DNA of 39,515 nt from Myxococcota bacterium (lineage in GTDB: Bacteria; Myxococcota_C; UBA6777). Location: positions 1-39,515 of the forward strand of contig CAUJFU010000340.1 of the NCBI GenBank assembly GCA_963169055.1, in the 5' to 3' direction. Each line of letters begins with the position of its first letter. Position 1 is the first letter of the stretch. Position numbers and translations under genes: made by a program. This document shows, piece after piece, positions 8,214 through 16,438 of the stretch. Below the pieces are notes generated by a model. It did no database searches. It worked only from the letters and a program-made list of their open reading frames with translations, and was not told where the DNA came from.

Positions 8214-9578
8214 CTATTCTTTCAAACCATCTTTGATCCAGCGCTCGATCAAGGCGGCATCCCCGCCCACAAGGGGATAACCTGCGGGGGGCATGGCGAG
8301 GACACCGGGCGCGGCTTTGAGCGCGTCCACGATCTTTTGTGCGCGTGGCTTGACTTGTTCGTAAGTTTCGAGGGGGAAGGCTTGACCGCCCACGCTTGCG
8401 TGGCAGTTGGTACATCGCGTTTTGGAGACAAACGGTGCAACGTGCTGGTTGTAAGTAATGGAAGAGGTGGCTTGTCCGATGCGAGTGAGGTTTTGGCGAT
8501 CTGCAACCCAAAGCGTTCCATCACTTGCGCTGTGGATCAGCGAGATATCAGCGGATATCTCGGAAGGTCGGGGCATCTTGGAGGCATCTTCTCCTTCGAT
8601 GCGAAAAAGTTCAGTCGGAGTGAAGACCCACGCAAAGCCCGATGTGGCTTCGATGGCGATCTGTTGCAGGGCCAGCGTTTCCTCGTTTTTCTCGTTGGGT
8701 TGGATGCGATAAGGCCACCATGCTGCGGTGGTTTCGCGTTGTTTGCGCAGCCACAACCCCTTGTCGCTAAGCCCCCAATAATCGCTACGGCTGGCGGGAA
8801 GGGCTTGGATCAACGCAACGCCTTCGCTTTCAAAGTTGCGTTGTTGCCACTGTCCAAGATCGTCTTGTCGGAGGATCACGTCCTTCCCATCGGAGTCTTT
8901 GACGATCAATGTTTTGAGAGTGGCGACCCACAAAAGAGAGCGTACACCTTTGATATCATCGAAAGAAACAAGGCGCTCGTTTTCATACCGCCAGAGCTTG
9001 TCACGGGTTCCGATCCAAAGAGAGCCTTCGCGATAAGCCGCCAACGCGGTGATCGGGCTATTTCCAAGCTGTTGATGCAAAAGCGTGGTCTGGAGTTGGC
9101 TATCCCAAAGATAGATGCGATCGGACGTTGCGACGGCAAACCCACCTTGCAACCAAGGAGCGATGCCGATCACATCGACTTGATCGCTTGCGAGGGTAAA
9201 GGTTTTTTCTTTCAGGACAAAAAAGCCACCGACTCCGCCGATCAAGGTGTCTCCACCCGAAACGTTGGCAAAGCGCAGCACCTCTTTGCCCTTGAGTTTT
9301 TCAGGCAACGGAAAGACCGTCACTTCGGGCGAGATCGTGGCGATGACTTTGGGTTTGAGGATTGCGATCTGGTCGGGGTTGTTCTCAGGAGAGACGTCTC
9401 CAGATGCGCCGTCGGTGGATTCGGATTCTTGGGCGGTTTCGGCGGATGATTCGGTCGATGTAGGCGTTGTGCATCCAAAGCCCGCCCCCCAAAGCCCGCT
9501 TCCCAAGAAAAACAAGCTCGTCATCCACGAGAGCCAAGCCCGATATCTCCGATGTGTTGTCGACAATCTTGTGTTCAA
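8214..9578 (-). CDS. Beta-propeller-like lipoprotein with C-terminal cytochrome c domain
   Basis: 454 residues if started at TTG 9578 (AGGA five bases upstream), which gives a basic N-terminus and a lipoprotein signal ending GFGC at Cys36. A GTG at 9662 also has a good AGGAG and would add 28 residues, but the signal would then lie too far in. Residues about 70-370 are repeats with Trp and Gly at regular places (GGFAVATSDRIYLW, GSLWIGTRDKLWRY, GTLWVADRQNL), as in sensor-type beta-propellers. Near residue 389 is CTNCH, with a candidate axial Met in LAMPPAG about 40 residues later, so one c-type heme is expected. Cytochrome maturation would need heme export (a CcmC-like gene lies at 16.4 kb). 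First gene of the minus-strand operon. Confidence 0.75.
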   Translation of the reverse strand: MNTRLSTTHRRYRAWLSWMTSLFFLGSGLWGAGFGCTTPTSTESSAETAQESESTDGASGDVSPENNPDQIAILKPKVIATISPEVTVFPLPEKLKGKEVLRFANVSGGDTLIGGVGGFFVLKEKTFTLASDQVDVIGIAPWLQGGFAVATSDRIYLWDSQLQTTLLHQQLGNSPITALAAYREGSLWIGTRDKLWRYENERLVSFDDIKGVRSLLWVATLKTLIVKDSDGKDVILRQDDLGQWQQRNFESEGVALIQALPASRSDYWGLSDKGLWLRKQRETTAAWWPYRIQPNEKNEETLALQQIAIEATSGFAWVFTPTELFRIEGEDASKMPRPSEISADISLIHSASDGTLWVADRQNLTRIGQATSSITYNQHVAPFVSKTRCTNCHASVGGQAFPLETYEQVKPRAQKIVDALKAAPGVLAMPPAGYPLVGGDAALIERWIKDGLKE

Positions 9579-9669
9579 GTGTATCCTGCCCTTTTCTTGC
9601 CAAAAAGCTGAGATGGCTTCTTTCAAACCATTATCGTTTTGGCAGAAAGCGAAGTTGAGCACAATTCTC

Positions 9670-9683
9670 CTACTTTTTAGTAG
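9670..9683 (-). promoter_or_regulatory. Small hairpin over the ribosome site of the cytochrome lipoprotein
   Basis: CTACT, loop, AGTAG, immediately before and partly overlapping the AGGAG that would serve GTG 9662. It could reduce initiation there. Short stem, so tentative. Confidence 0.25.
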
Positions 9684-9775
9684 AGTTTAAAAAGCCCATC
9701 CTGCCGAGAAAAAAACAAGCAGGAGTGACGCCCCCCCAAACAAAGACTGGCTGAAAACAACGCTTCGATTCGAAC

Positions 9776-9822
9776 AACAAACGGCGAGCCCAAATCCTGT
9801 GTAAGGAAAACAAACGGTGAGC
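9776..9822. promoter_or_regulatory. Paired 14-base direct repeats in the divergent promoter region
   Basis: AACAAACGGCGAGC at 9776-9789 and AACAAACGGTGAGC at 9809-9822 match at 13 of 14 bases and sit 33 bases apart, about three helical turns. They lie between the divergent cytochrome operon and the sigma factor gene, so they may be operator or sigma-recognition sites. No clear -10/-35 pair was found in this gap. Confidence 0.4.
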
Positions 9823-9873
9823 GTTAAGGCGACAGAATGGCTGTGAGATCGGGCGTAGAAGTTAGCAAAAGCG

Positions 9874-10488
9874 ATGCGTAGCGAAGCAGACAAGACGTTA
9901 TCAAGAGAGACCGAAGAGGCGTTGGTATTGGTTGCACAGCAAGGAGATCGTGCAGCGATGGCAGCGCTCTATCGGGCCTTTGCGGAGCGTTTGTATCGTC
10001 AAGTGATCTACCCATCGGTGGCGGATGTCGGAGCAGCGGAGGATATCTTGAAAGAGACCTTTGCGACAGCGATGGAAAAGATCGGGGCGTATGTATGGAA
10101 TCCAGCGTACGGGATCTTTCCATGGTTGGCGCGGATCGCGCGGAATCGGGCGTTGGATGTGCATCGAAAACGCCAAAGAGAAGCGCGAGGTCAGGGGGCT
10201 TATCGTGAGATGCTCGATCAGCTTACACCTTCGGACTCGGCGGAGCGGTTGTTGAGCGAGGATCAAGAGCAGCGTTTGTTAAAAGAGCGGGTGCATCGCC
10301 TGATGGAACGGCTGAATCCGCGCTATCGTCTGGCGTTGAAGATGCGTTTGTTTGAAGAAAAGAGCCGCGAAGACTGTGCCTCGGCGCTCGATATCAAGCT
10401 AGGAACCTTTGATGTGCTGTTGCATCGGGCGTTGTTGTCATTTCGTCGGTGTTGGGAAGAAGAGGAGGAGCGCCATGACGGCGAGTGA
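9874..10488 (+). CDS. ECF-type sigma-70 family RNA polymerase sigma factor
   Basis: 204 residues. In-frame stops just upstream make ATG 9874 the only sensible start, although its ribosome site is weak. Residues about 30-100 form region 2 (ALYRAFAERLYRQV, then AEDILKETFATAMEKI, then FPWLARIARNRALDVHRK), which binds core polymerase and the -10 element. Residues about 140-195 form region 4 (RLMERLNPRYRLALKMRLFE, then LDIKLGTFDVLLHRALLSFR) for the -35 element. No region 1 or 3, so extracytoplasmic-function type. The gene overlaps the next by 14 bases, the usual sign of a sigma/anti-sigma pair. It probably drives its own operon, though the target promoter was not identified. Confidence 0.9.
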   Translation: MRSEADKTLSRETEEALVLVAQQGDRAAMAALYRAFAERLYRQVIYPSVADVGAAEDILKETFATAMEKIGAYVWNPAYGIFPWLARIARNRALDVHRKRQREARGQGAYREMLDQLTPSDSAERLLSEDQEQRLLKERVHRLMERLNPRYRLALKMRLFEEKSREDCASALDIKLGTFDVLLHRALLSFRRCWEEEEERHDGE

Positions 10489-11179
10489 TCCGAAAGAAAA
10501 ACAAGAGAAGCCAACCAAGACTACGTTGCATGCGGTGGATGCGATGTGGGAGGAAGAGGCATTGTGGGAGATAGAAAAAGGCGAAGGCTACGAAGAGATC
10601 AACGCAGAGATCGAAGTGGAGATCGATGCAGAGAAAGCAGACGAGATGGCTTGCTTGCTGCGCCACAGCGCGAACCCGCCGACGTTATCGAAAGAGGCGT
10701 TTGCAAGGATCGGGGACGCGCTGTTTGGTTCGGCGCTTGCGCTCCCGATCGAGCGCATCCTGCCCAAGCCTTCGGTGTCTTCAGCGGATCGATTGGTGGT
10801 TGTAGAAGCCGCATCGATCGAGAAAAAAGCGGATGCCAAGAGCCGAGAAGATTTGTCGTGGTGGTCGGGTTGGACGTCATGGTTGCAGCGAGGGTCGGCG
10901 TGGCGACCTGTGTCGGCGTGGCGGCCCGTGTGGGGTTTGGCGGTGTTGGGCTGCGTGGTGTGGGTGGTGGCTGGCGTATGGAGCATCGAAAAGCCGCCAT
11001 CATCGAGGCTTACAAAGGTCGAGATCTCAGCGACGGCACGAGGTCCGTGGCCGAACGGAGTGGATCCGTTCGCTGTGACTCGCGATGCTTCGGAGCGTTT
11101 GGGCCACGTGTTGCGCTATTATCGAGAACAGCGCCAAGATCAATGGATCGAAGAGCTGGGGGCATCGAATGTGCGCTAA
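10475..11179 (+). CDS. Single-pass membrane protein, putative anti-sigma factor
   Basis: 234 residues from ATG 10475 (GGAG six bases upstream), starting inside the sigma gene. The cytoplasmic part (residues 1-150) is charged, with an acidic stretch EEEALWEIEKGEGYEEINAE and DEMACLLRHSANPPTLSKEAF. One membrane segment (about 152-170, GLAVLGCVVWVVAGVWSI) is followed by a short periplasmic end of about 60 residues. It has no HxxxCxxC zinc motif, so it is not a ZAS-type anti-sigma factor. The role is inferred from position, overlap and topology. The start of the next gene lies inside its 3' end. Confidence 0.7.
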   Translation: MTASDPKEKQEKPTKTTLHAVDAMWEEEALWEIEKGEGYEEINAEIEVEIDAEKADEMACLLRHSANPPTLSKEAFARIGDALFGSALALPIERILPKPSVSSADRLVVVEAASIEKKADAKSREDLSWWSGWTSWLQRGSAWRPVSAWRPVWGLAVLGCVVWVVAGVWSIEKPPSSRLTKVEISATARGPWPNGVDPFAVTRDASERLGHVLRYYREQRQDQWIEELGASNVR

Positions 11180-11792
11180 GTACGAGAGTTTGCGTTTCGA
11201 GCGTTGGTTCGTTTGGTGTTGGGTGGCGCTTTGCGCCTTGGGATGGGGTTGCATCACCAAGGGCCACGACGAAGCGAACGATGGAGTGCGGCAGCAACAG
11301 ATCCGCAAAGAACAGCGTAAACGCCAAGAGGCCGAATTATCGGCATTGTTGATCGCACGCAGCCATCACCGCCGAGCTTCGGTGCTTTTCGAGCAAAAAG
11401 AAATCGAGCGCGGGCTGCGTGAACTAGACGCGGTGATGGAGTTACCGATCGATCGGACCTTTATGGCAGGCCAAGAGGCGATCTTGGATGCGTGGGGTCG
11501 CAAAGCCTCGGTGTTGCTTCGTTTGGGGAGAGAACAACAGGCCGAAGAAGTGATCCAACAGGCGTTACAGCGTTATGGGAACGATGCAGCATCCTTTTAT
11601 CTTGCGCAGCTTTATCACATTCAAGGGCAGATCTTGGAGCAGCGAAAAAAACTCGAAGCGGCATTGCTTGCGTACCAACGATCGATCGAGATCAACAAAG
11701 AAGTGATCCGCCGCGTGCAACAAGCGAGACAAGGGGCGGGTGTGCTTCGCCCGAATACAGCGCAAGATGCGACGCAAAGGAGACAACCATGA
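11169..11792 (+). CDS. TPR-like lipoprotein of the sigma operon
   Basis: 207 residues from ATG 11169, overlapping the preceding stop. Signal RWFVWCWVALCALGWGC ends at Cys28, with an atypical lipobox (GWGC). A basic helical segment follows (RKEQRKRQEAEL), then helix-turn-helix repeats with TPR spacing: ASVLFEQKEIERGLRELDAV, AWGRKASVLLRLGREQQAEEVIQQAL, FYLAQLYHIQGQILEQRKKLEAALLAYQRSIEINKE (reported here in parts). Likely a periplasmic or envelope protein-interaction module, perhaps sensing or scaffolding for the sigma circuit. Its stop overlaps the next start as ATGA, so translation is coupled. Confidence 0.7.
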   Translation: MCAKYESLRFERWFVWCWVALCALGWGCITKGHDEANDGVRQQQIRKEQRKRQEAELSALLIARSHHRRASVLFEQKEIERGLRELDAVMELPIDRTFMAGQEAILDAWGRKASVLLRLGREQQAEEVIQQALQRYGNDAASFYLAQLYHIQGQILEQRKKLEAALLAYQRSIEINKEVIRRVQQARQGAGVLRPNTAQDATQRRQP

Positions 11793-12517
11793 TCGCCCAT
11801 AGATACGAACCATCGGGCCGTGAGATGGCATCATGGAAGGCAAACGACACCCGCAACAACGCAGCCTGCGCGAAACGCATAGCCCATTTTCTCGAAATGC
11901 TCGGAGAGTGGTGCGTGATCGTGCTGTGCGTGTCGAGTTTAGCGGGTTGCTCGATCTCGAAACAGTCGATGCGCTCGGATGCACCAAGCGCATTCGACCA
12001 TCGGGTCTCCAAGAAGATGAACGAAGGACTGCCAAGCGAGAGCGAAAAAGCAAAAACCGAGATCGCCCAACTGAGCGGATGGATCAACGAGCTCCAAGGC
12101 CGAAAATTGGCTCAAAGACAAGACGCCAAAGATCAAGATACCCTTGTTGGGGTGGGCGCTACAAACGGATCGCAGCAACCGCAAGCCCGCCCCACCACAG
12201 ACAAGCAACAAGATCTCACACCCAGCGCACAACCGAGACCTTCTCCAACGGAGGACGAGCCACAAAGAAGAATAGAAAACGTACAGCTCGCTCATCGACG
12301 GCCTTGGTGGGCTCCGCCACCACCGCGCACGATGGCTTACCGCCAACTGACCCCAAAAGAGCGGATCTGTCGGTCAGCGCGGATGATCTGTCGCATCAGC
12401 GAGCGGATCTGCAAGATCGCAGCACAACATCCCGAACGCCCCACGTTTCAAAAAAGCTGCGCCAACGCACAAAAAGATTGTCTCGACGCTCAAAAGCGAT
12501 GCAAAGCAGCCAACTAG
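11789..12517 (+). CDS. Lipoprotein with C-terminal paired CX6C motifs
   Basis: 242 residues from ATG 11789 with AAGGAGA upstream; its ATG overlaps the preceding TGA. A canonical lipobox SLAGC places the lipidated Cys at 54, so the signal is long, and an internal Met at 37 is a possible start. The middle is Gln/Pro/Thr-rich and probably unstructured. The last about 55 residues hold six Cys in the pattern C-x6-C-x6-C-x15-C-x6-C-x6-C (RICRSARMIC, RISERIC, KSCANAQKDC, LDAQKRC). This suggests two helices joined by disulfides. Similar Cys-spaced ends occur, from memory, in proteins beside ECF sigma genes in Myxococcota. Last gene of the overlapping cassette. Possible redox or stress signal in the envelope; not established. 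Confidence 0.7.
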   Translation: MIAHRYEPSGREMASWKANDTRNNAACAKRIAHFLEMLGEWCVIVLCVSSLAGCSISKQSMRSDAPSAFDHRVSKKMNEGLPSESEKAKTEIAQLSGWINELQGRKLAQRQDAKDQDTLVGVGATNGSQQPQARPTTDKQQDLTPSAQPRPSPTEDEPQRRIENVQLAHRRPWWAPPPPRTMAYRQLTPKERICRSARMICRISERICKIAAQHPERPTFQKSCANAQKDCLDAQKRCKAAN

Positions 12518-12663
12518 CGCACACGATAGGGGATGGAAAGCAAATGGGGGGGGTTGAAGATCCAAGGCAAGACCGCCAAGATCCCACGTTGAAACTTTTG
12601 CGTGCATGTTCGCACAACCACGAGACAAGCACCACCCAACCACGAACGGGCTTTGGAGGGCAG

Positions 12664-13485
12664 ATGGCGAATTATCAAACACATATCGCATGGGGTACAG
12701 TGATCGGCGTAAGTGCCGCAGCAACGGCCAAGATGGCTTATCCAGTCGTGGGATGGCAAGTCTTGCCGCTGGGTGCTTTTTTGGGGTTTGTGGGTGGAAT
12801 GATCCCAGACGTCGATCACGACACAGGGCACGCGCTCGACACCATCGCAGCGATGCTTTCGACCTTTATCCCCGTCCTCACGCTCACGGTATACGGCCAA
12901 GCAAGGGAAAGTTGGACGCTTTGGAGTCTGGCCGTGTTATTCCCTTGCCACTCGCTGCTGCATCTGGGTTTTAAGCAGCTATCCCCTTGGGATTACAGCA
13001 AAAAGCACGTCACTCGAACGTATATCCGAGAGGCGTTTCGTGCGATCCTTGTGGCGGCGATCTGCGCCATCCCCGCGCTATTTTTCTTCAAGCAGCTTCC
13101 GATGCCGTGGATACAAACGTGGCTGTTGATGGTTGGGATCGCGATCTTGGTTCAAGTCAGTCTCCCCTTATTTCGGACGATCACAGTCCACCGAGGGGCC
13201 ATCCACAGCGTACCTGTGGTTCTTGTGTACGCCGAGTTGGTCTACCTCTTTATGTACCGATTCTCTTGGCCTGATCGAGTTGCGCTTGCGGCTTGTGCGA
13301 TGCTTGGGGCGCTTTCGCACTTAATCCTCGACGAGATCTATTCTGTAGACTTCGATGGCAAGGCGATCAAAGTCAAACGCTCCTTTGGTACAGCCTTTAG
13401 CTTTTGGAAAAAAGACTTTGCCAACGAGATGATCGGGATCTACGTCGTAGCAGCGTTGTTATTGGCGTTTTGTTTATTTGTGTGA
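12664..13485 (+). CDS. YdjM-like membrane-bound metal-dependent hydrolase
   Basis: 273 residues from ATG 12664 (GGAGG four bases upstream). Several membrane segments. It has the family hallmarks: early His in YQTHIAWG, the metal-site motif PDVDHD at about 48-53, HRGAIHS at 176-182 and SHLILDE at 218-224. The family (YdjM/DUF457) is annotated as an inner-membrane putative hydrolase and is often LexA-controlled in enterobacteria. The substrate is unknown. It starts 146 bases after the sigma operon with no clear promoter. Its 3' end, including the stop, is partly duplicated just downstream. Confidence 0.85.
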   Translation: MANYQTHIAWGTVIGVSAAATAKMAYPVVGWQVLPLGAFLGFVGGMIPDVDHDTGHALDTIAAMLSTFIPVLTLTVYGQARESWTLWSLAVLFPCHSLLHLGFKQLSPWDYSKKHVTRTYIREAFRAILVAAICAIPALFFFKQLPMPWIQTWLLMVGIAILVQVSLPLFRTITVHRGAIHSVPVVLVYAELVYLFMYRFSWPDRVALAACAMLGALSHLILDEIYSVDFDGKAIKVKRSFGTAFSFWKKDFANEMIGIYVVAALLLAFCLFV

Positions 13486-13596
13486 TGCTTTATAGGGGCG
13501 GATGCTGCGGTGTTTGCGCTTGGCGGGGGGCGGAGGCTGTGATGGGCGTTTTGTTTATTTGTGTGATGCTTTATAAGGGCGGATGCTGCGGTGTTT
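13464..13596. repeat. 52-base direct repeat, 81 bases apart: duplicated 3' end of the YdjM-like gene
   Basis: 13464-13515 and 13545-13596 are nearly identical. The first copy contains the last codons and TGA of the YdjM-like gene. The second lies beyond the stop and is read antisense as the last residues and stop of the convergent membrane-protein gene (stop at 13555). Confidence 0.85.
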
Positions 13597-14637
13597 TGGG
13601 GAGAAGGTGTTGCGGGGATGAACGGGGATCTCGCGCAGGGCTGCGCGAAAGCAGTATCCCGGGCGATTTGAGGGGGTGATCGGACGGATTGCAAAGGCCA
13701 AACTTCCGCGTTTTTGTTTCCAACGATGGGCAGAAAGATCGAGGTGATGGCGTCGCCAACCTTGTTTTTGAGACACTACAAAGCGGCGCAACAAGCGATG
13801 TTCGGCGTACACCGCGATCTCTACATCTGTGCCGGAAGGTTCGATGGTAGGGGCGAGATTGCTTGGGGTAGGAGTGCCGATGCCATGTTCGACGACCAAC
13901 GCCCCCTCAAGCGGAACATCGCGGTAATGAACATGCAAGATCTGACAGCGTTTGGGCATCGCCCACAAACAATCTCGAGGCGTATCTTGGATCTCTTGGA
14001 GGATACGTCCGAAAAAGTAGTGTTGCGGCCCATGATGCCAGCCGGGTCGTTCACGCCAATGATGAAACCAGTCGACTTGCCCGACGGGCGAAGAGGCTGG
14101 ACATCCTTGTGCGCGTTGAGCGTCAGGAGGTGTCTCAAGGCCCACTTCGGCCCGCCGAAGCTTATCAAGAGAGAGAAAGTCGTACAAAAGACGTGGAGAG
14201 GCAGGAAGCTGAAACAGAGAGACGTCGATCGGACCAAAACGCTTGTGCGTTCGACGCCAGTACAAGCGTTGTAAGGCATCGAGATCATGTTGAAAAGATC
14301 GCTGAAACCACCACTTGCCGAGCGAAGGGGCGCGCAAGACCCACAGCCGCTTGTAACGGCTGAGGTCTTCTTGCGCGATCTGTTCGGCGTACAAAACAGG
14401 CAGTCCCCGCAGAGGTTCTGCGCCCATCAAGGCCCAACGGGGGATCAAAGCGACAGCATCGCCGGGTTGGTATTGCGTGCGGATGTAGCTTGTAGGAGCG
14501 GCCCAATCGTTGCGGTCAAGGCGTGTCGCGTAGATACCGACGTGCATAAACAGCGCAAACACCGAAGCACCGAGAGCGAGCCACAAGAACAAGCGTTCCG
14601 ACCATCGGGTAGACGGGAGGTGCAATCTGTTCTCCAT
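13555..14637 (-). CDS. Single-pass membrane protein of unknown function
   Basis: 360 residues from ATG 14637. No convincing ribosome site is seen; it begins 21 bases after the rho stop, so translation may rely on rho read-through. One membrane segment at about 15-37 (LFLWLALGASVFALFMHVGIYA). The next part, DRNDWAAPTSYIRTQYQPGDAV, resembles the soluble domain that follows membrane segments of PMT/ArnT-type glycosyltransferases, but no catalytic membrane domain is present. The C-terminal part (LHVHYRDVPLEGALVVEHGI) may be a beta-sandwich. The last about 13 residues (KHRSIRPYKASHK) are encoded by the antisense copy of the YdjM-like gene tail. No family was recognised with confidence. Confidence 0.65.
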   Translation of the reverse strand: MENRLHLPSTRWSERLFLWLALGASVFALFMHVGIYATRLDRNDWAAPTSYIRTQYQPGDAVALIPRWALMGAEPLRGLPVLYAEQIAQEDLSRYKRLWVLRAPSLGKWWFQRSFQHDLDALQRLYWRRTHKRFGPIDVSLFQLPASPRLLYDFLSLDKLRRAEVGLETPPDAQRAQGCPASSPVGQVDWFHHWRERPGWHHGPQHYFFGRILQEIQDTPRDCLWAMPKRCQILHVHYRDVPLEGALVVEHGIGTPTPSNLAPTIEPSGTDVEIAVYAEHRLLRRFVVSQKQGWRRHHLDLSAHRWKQKRGSLAFAIRPITPSNRPGYCFRAALREIPVHPRNTFSPKHRSIRPYKASHK

Positions 14638-14658
14638 CGCGAGCAAAGCGAAAGGGAA

Positions 14659-15912
14659 TTATTGGCTCATCGACGCCAAGAATTCTTGGTTGCTCGAGGT
14701 GCGGCTCACCTTGTCGAGCAAGAATTCCATGGAATCGATCACGTTGAGGGGGTGGAGAAGCTGACGAAGAACCCAAACGCGGTTGAGTTCGAGGTCGGAG
14801 AGCAAGAGTTCTTCTTTCCGTGTACCCGACTTGTTGATATCGAGACAGGGGAAGATACGCTTTTCCATGAGCTTGCGATCGAGGTGAAGTTCGCAGTTAC
14901 CGGTACCTTTGAATTCTTCAAAGATCACTTCGTCCATACGCGAACCTGTGTCGATCAAGGCGGTTGCGATAATGGTCAAGGAGCCGCCTTCTTCGATATT
15001 ACGGGCTGCGCCAAAGAAGCGCTTGGGTTTGTGAAGTGCGTTAGAGTCCACACCACCCGAGAGGATCTTGCCCGAGGGAGGGACAACGGCGTTGTAAGCA
15101 CGAGCAAGGCGGGTGATGGAGTCGAGCAAGATCACGACGTCGCGTTTGTGTTCGACAAGGCGCTTGGCTTTTTCGATCACCATCTCGGCGACTTGGACGT
15201 GACGAGCGGCGGGTTCATCAAAGGTCGAGGAGACGACTTCGCCCTTGACAGAGCGCTGCATATCGGTGACTTCTTCGGGGCGTTCATCGATCAACAGCAC
15301 AATCAAAGCGACTTCGGGGTTGTTGGTGGTGATGGCGTTGGCGACATGCTGCATCAAGACCGTCTTTCCGGCGCGGGGAGGGGAAACGATCAAAGCGCGC
15401 TGGCCTTTTCCGATCGGCGCAAGCAAGTTGATGATGCGCATATCGTACTGGGTGGCAGAATGTTCGAGATTGAGTCGCTCGGTGGGGTAGAGTGGGGTCA
15501 GGTTGTCGAAGAGGATTTTTTCGCGAGCGACTTCGGGTTCTTCAAAGTTGATGTGTTCGACTTTGAGGAGTGCGAAGTAGCGTTCCGACTCTTTGGGGGG
15601 GCGGATCTGACCCGAGATAGTGTCACCTGTACGAAGATTGAAGCGGCGGATTTGGGAGGGGGAGACGTAGATATCGTCGGGACCGGGGAGATAGTTGTAG
15701 TCGGGAGAACGCAGGAAACCAAAGCCGTCAGGAAGGACTTCCAAGACGCCTTCACCGAAGATTTGGCCTTCGCGATCGGTTTGTGCTTGGAGGATCGCGA
15801 AGATCAACTCTTGCAAACGCAGACCGGGCGCATTTTCGATGCCCATCTCGCGTGCCATGCTGTGCAGGTCGGTGATTTTTTTGGTTTTGAGTTCGTTGAG
15901 GTTCAGGATCAT
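14659..15912 (-). CDS. rho: Transcription termination factor Rho
   Basis: 417 residues, the usual length, from ATG 15912 (AGGAG eight bases upstream). N-terminal helix bundle and RNA-binding cold-shock fold ([25 protein letters not shown] in two parts), then the ATPase core with Walker A PPRAGKT at 178-184, Walker B VVILLD at 259-264, Q-loop/R-loop region ([15 protein letters not shown]), and the family block [18 protein letters not shown]. It binds C-rich nascent RNA as a hexamer and ends transcription. It is separated from the upstream gene by a 526-base region with its own promoter, and followed closely by a small membrane-protein gene. It can explain why few strong intrinsic terminators are seen. 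Confidence 0.97.
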   Translation of the reverse strand: MILNLNELKTKKITDLHSMAREMGIENAPGLRLQELIFAILQAQTDREGQIFGEGVLEVLPDGFGFLRSPDYNYLPGPDDIYVSPSQIRRFNLRTGDTISGQIRPPKESERYFALLKVEHINFEEPEVAREKILFDNLTPLYPTERLNLEHSATQYDMRIINLLAPIGKGQRALIVSPPRAGKTVLMQHVANAITTNNPEVALIVLLIDERPEEVTDMQRSVKGEVVSSTFDEPAARHVQVAEMVIEKAKRLVEHKRDVVILLDSITRLARAYNAVVPPSGKILSGGVDSNALHKPKRFFGAARNIEEGGSLTIIATALIDTGSRMDEVIFEEFKGTGNCELHLDRKLMEKRIFPCLDINKSGTRKEELLLSDLELNRVWVLRQLLHPLNVIDSMEFLLDKVSRTSSNQEFLASMSQ

Positions 15913-16313
15913 ACAGATGGCTCCTAGGTTTCGAGGCTCATCCGCGGATAGGGCGGATGCTACGACATGGAAAGAGTGAAGTCATGAAGAAACAAAGTCT
16001 TTTGCGCTTCACAGCGAAGGCATGCCATGACAAGAAAATTGTCATGTTGCGTTAGGATTGCGGGTCGTTGGTAGGAAAGGGTTCGACGTTGGGAACGTCG
16101 AGAAGACACGCACAGGGAACGTCTATGGAAGTGACGAATGATACTTTTTGTTGGGAATGGCTTCTCGGTTCGTTTCGTTCGTGTCGCGCTGTATGTGCCG
16201 GATGGATGATTAGGGGGATAAAGGCTTGGCGGACATGGACGAGATTGCTGGGCAGGTTGAGAAGAGTGAAAGGGATTGGTTTGATGAAAGTCAAAAAACC
16301 ACGCATAGAGATG
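15913..16313 (-). promoter_or_regulatory. Long C-rich rho leader with hairpins
   Basis: About 400 bases between the inferred start of transcription and rho. In the transcript sense, positions 16292-16201 are strongly C-rich and G-poor (about 38 C and 7 G in 92 bases), like a Rho-utilisation (rut) site. Closer to the ATG are two perfect hairpins: 16083-16101 (TCGACGTT/AACGTCGA) and 16026-16046 (CATGACAA/TTGTCATG). rho of E. coli is known to limit itself through its leader; this arrangement suggests the same. An ORF of 84 codons from 16306 has no ribosome site. Confidence 0.55.
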
Positions 16314-16319
16314 GGTTGG

Positions 16320-16348
16320 TTTATAAGCGTTGCGATTTCCTTTGTCAA
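16320..16348 (-). promoter_or_regulatory. Sigma70 promoter for rho
   Basis: Minus strand: TTGACA (16348-16343), exactly 17 bases, TATAAA (16325-16320). Full -35 consensus and 5 of 6 at -10. It is the best promoter match in the window. Confidence 0.7.
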
Positions 16349-16438
16349 GACTTTTTTTGCGTGGCATGTAAAGCAGGGTGTTGGGTTGGGAGTCGAGGTT
16401 TGCTGTTTTGCGCGGGGGTGGTTTTTTTGCGAGGCGTT

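Noticed and set aside
9766-9775. TTCGATTCGAA-like block resembling a tRNA T-loop
   Set aside because: No acceptor stem or anticodon arm can be built around it.
14287-15927. 546-codon plus-strand open frame over rho
   Set aside because: It is antisense to the well-supported rho gene and shows no recognisable protein family.
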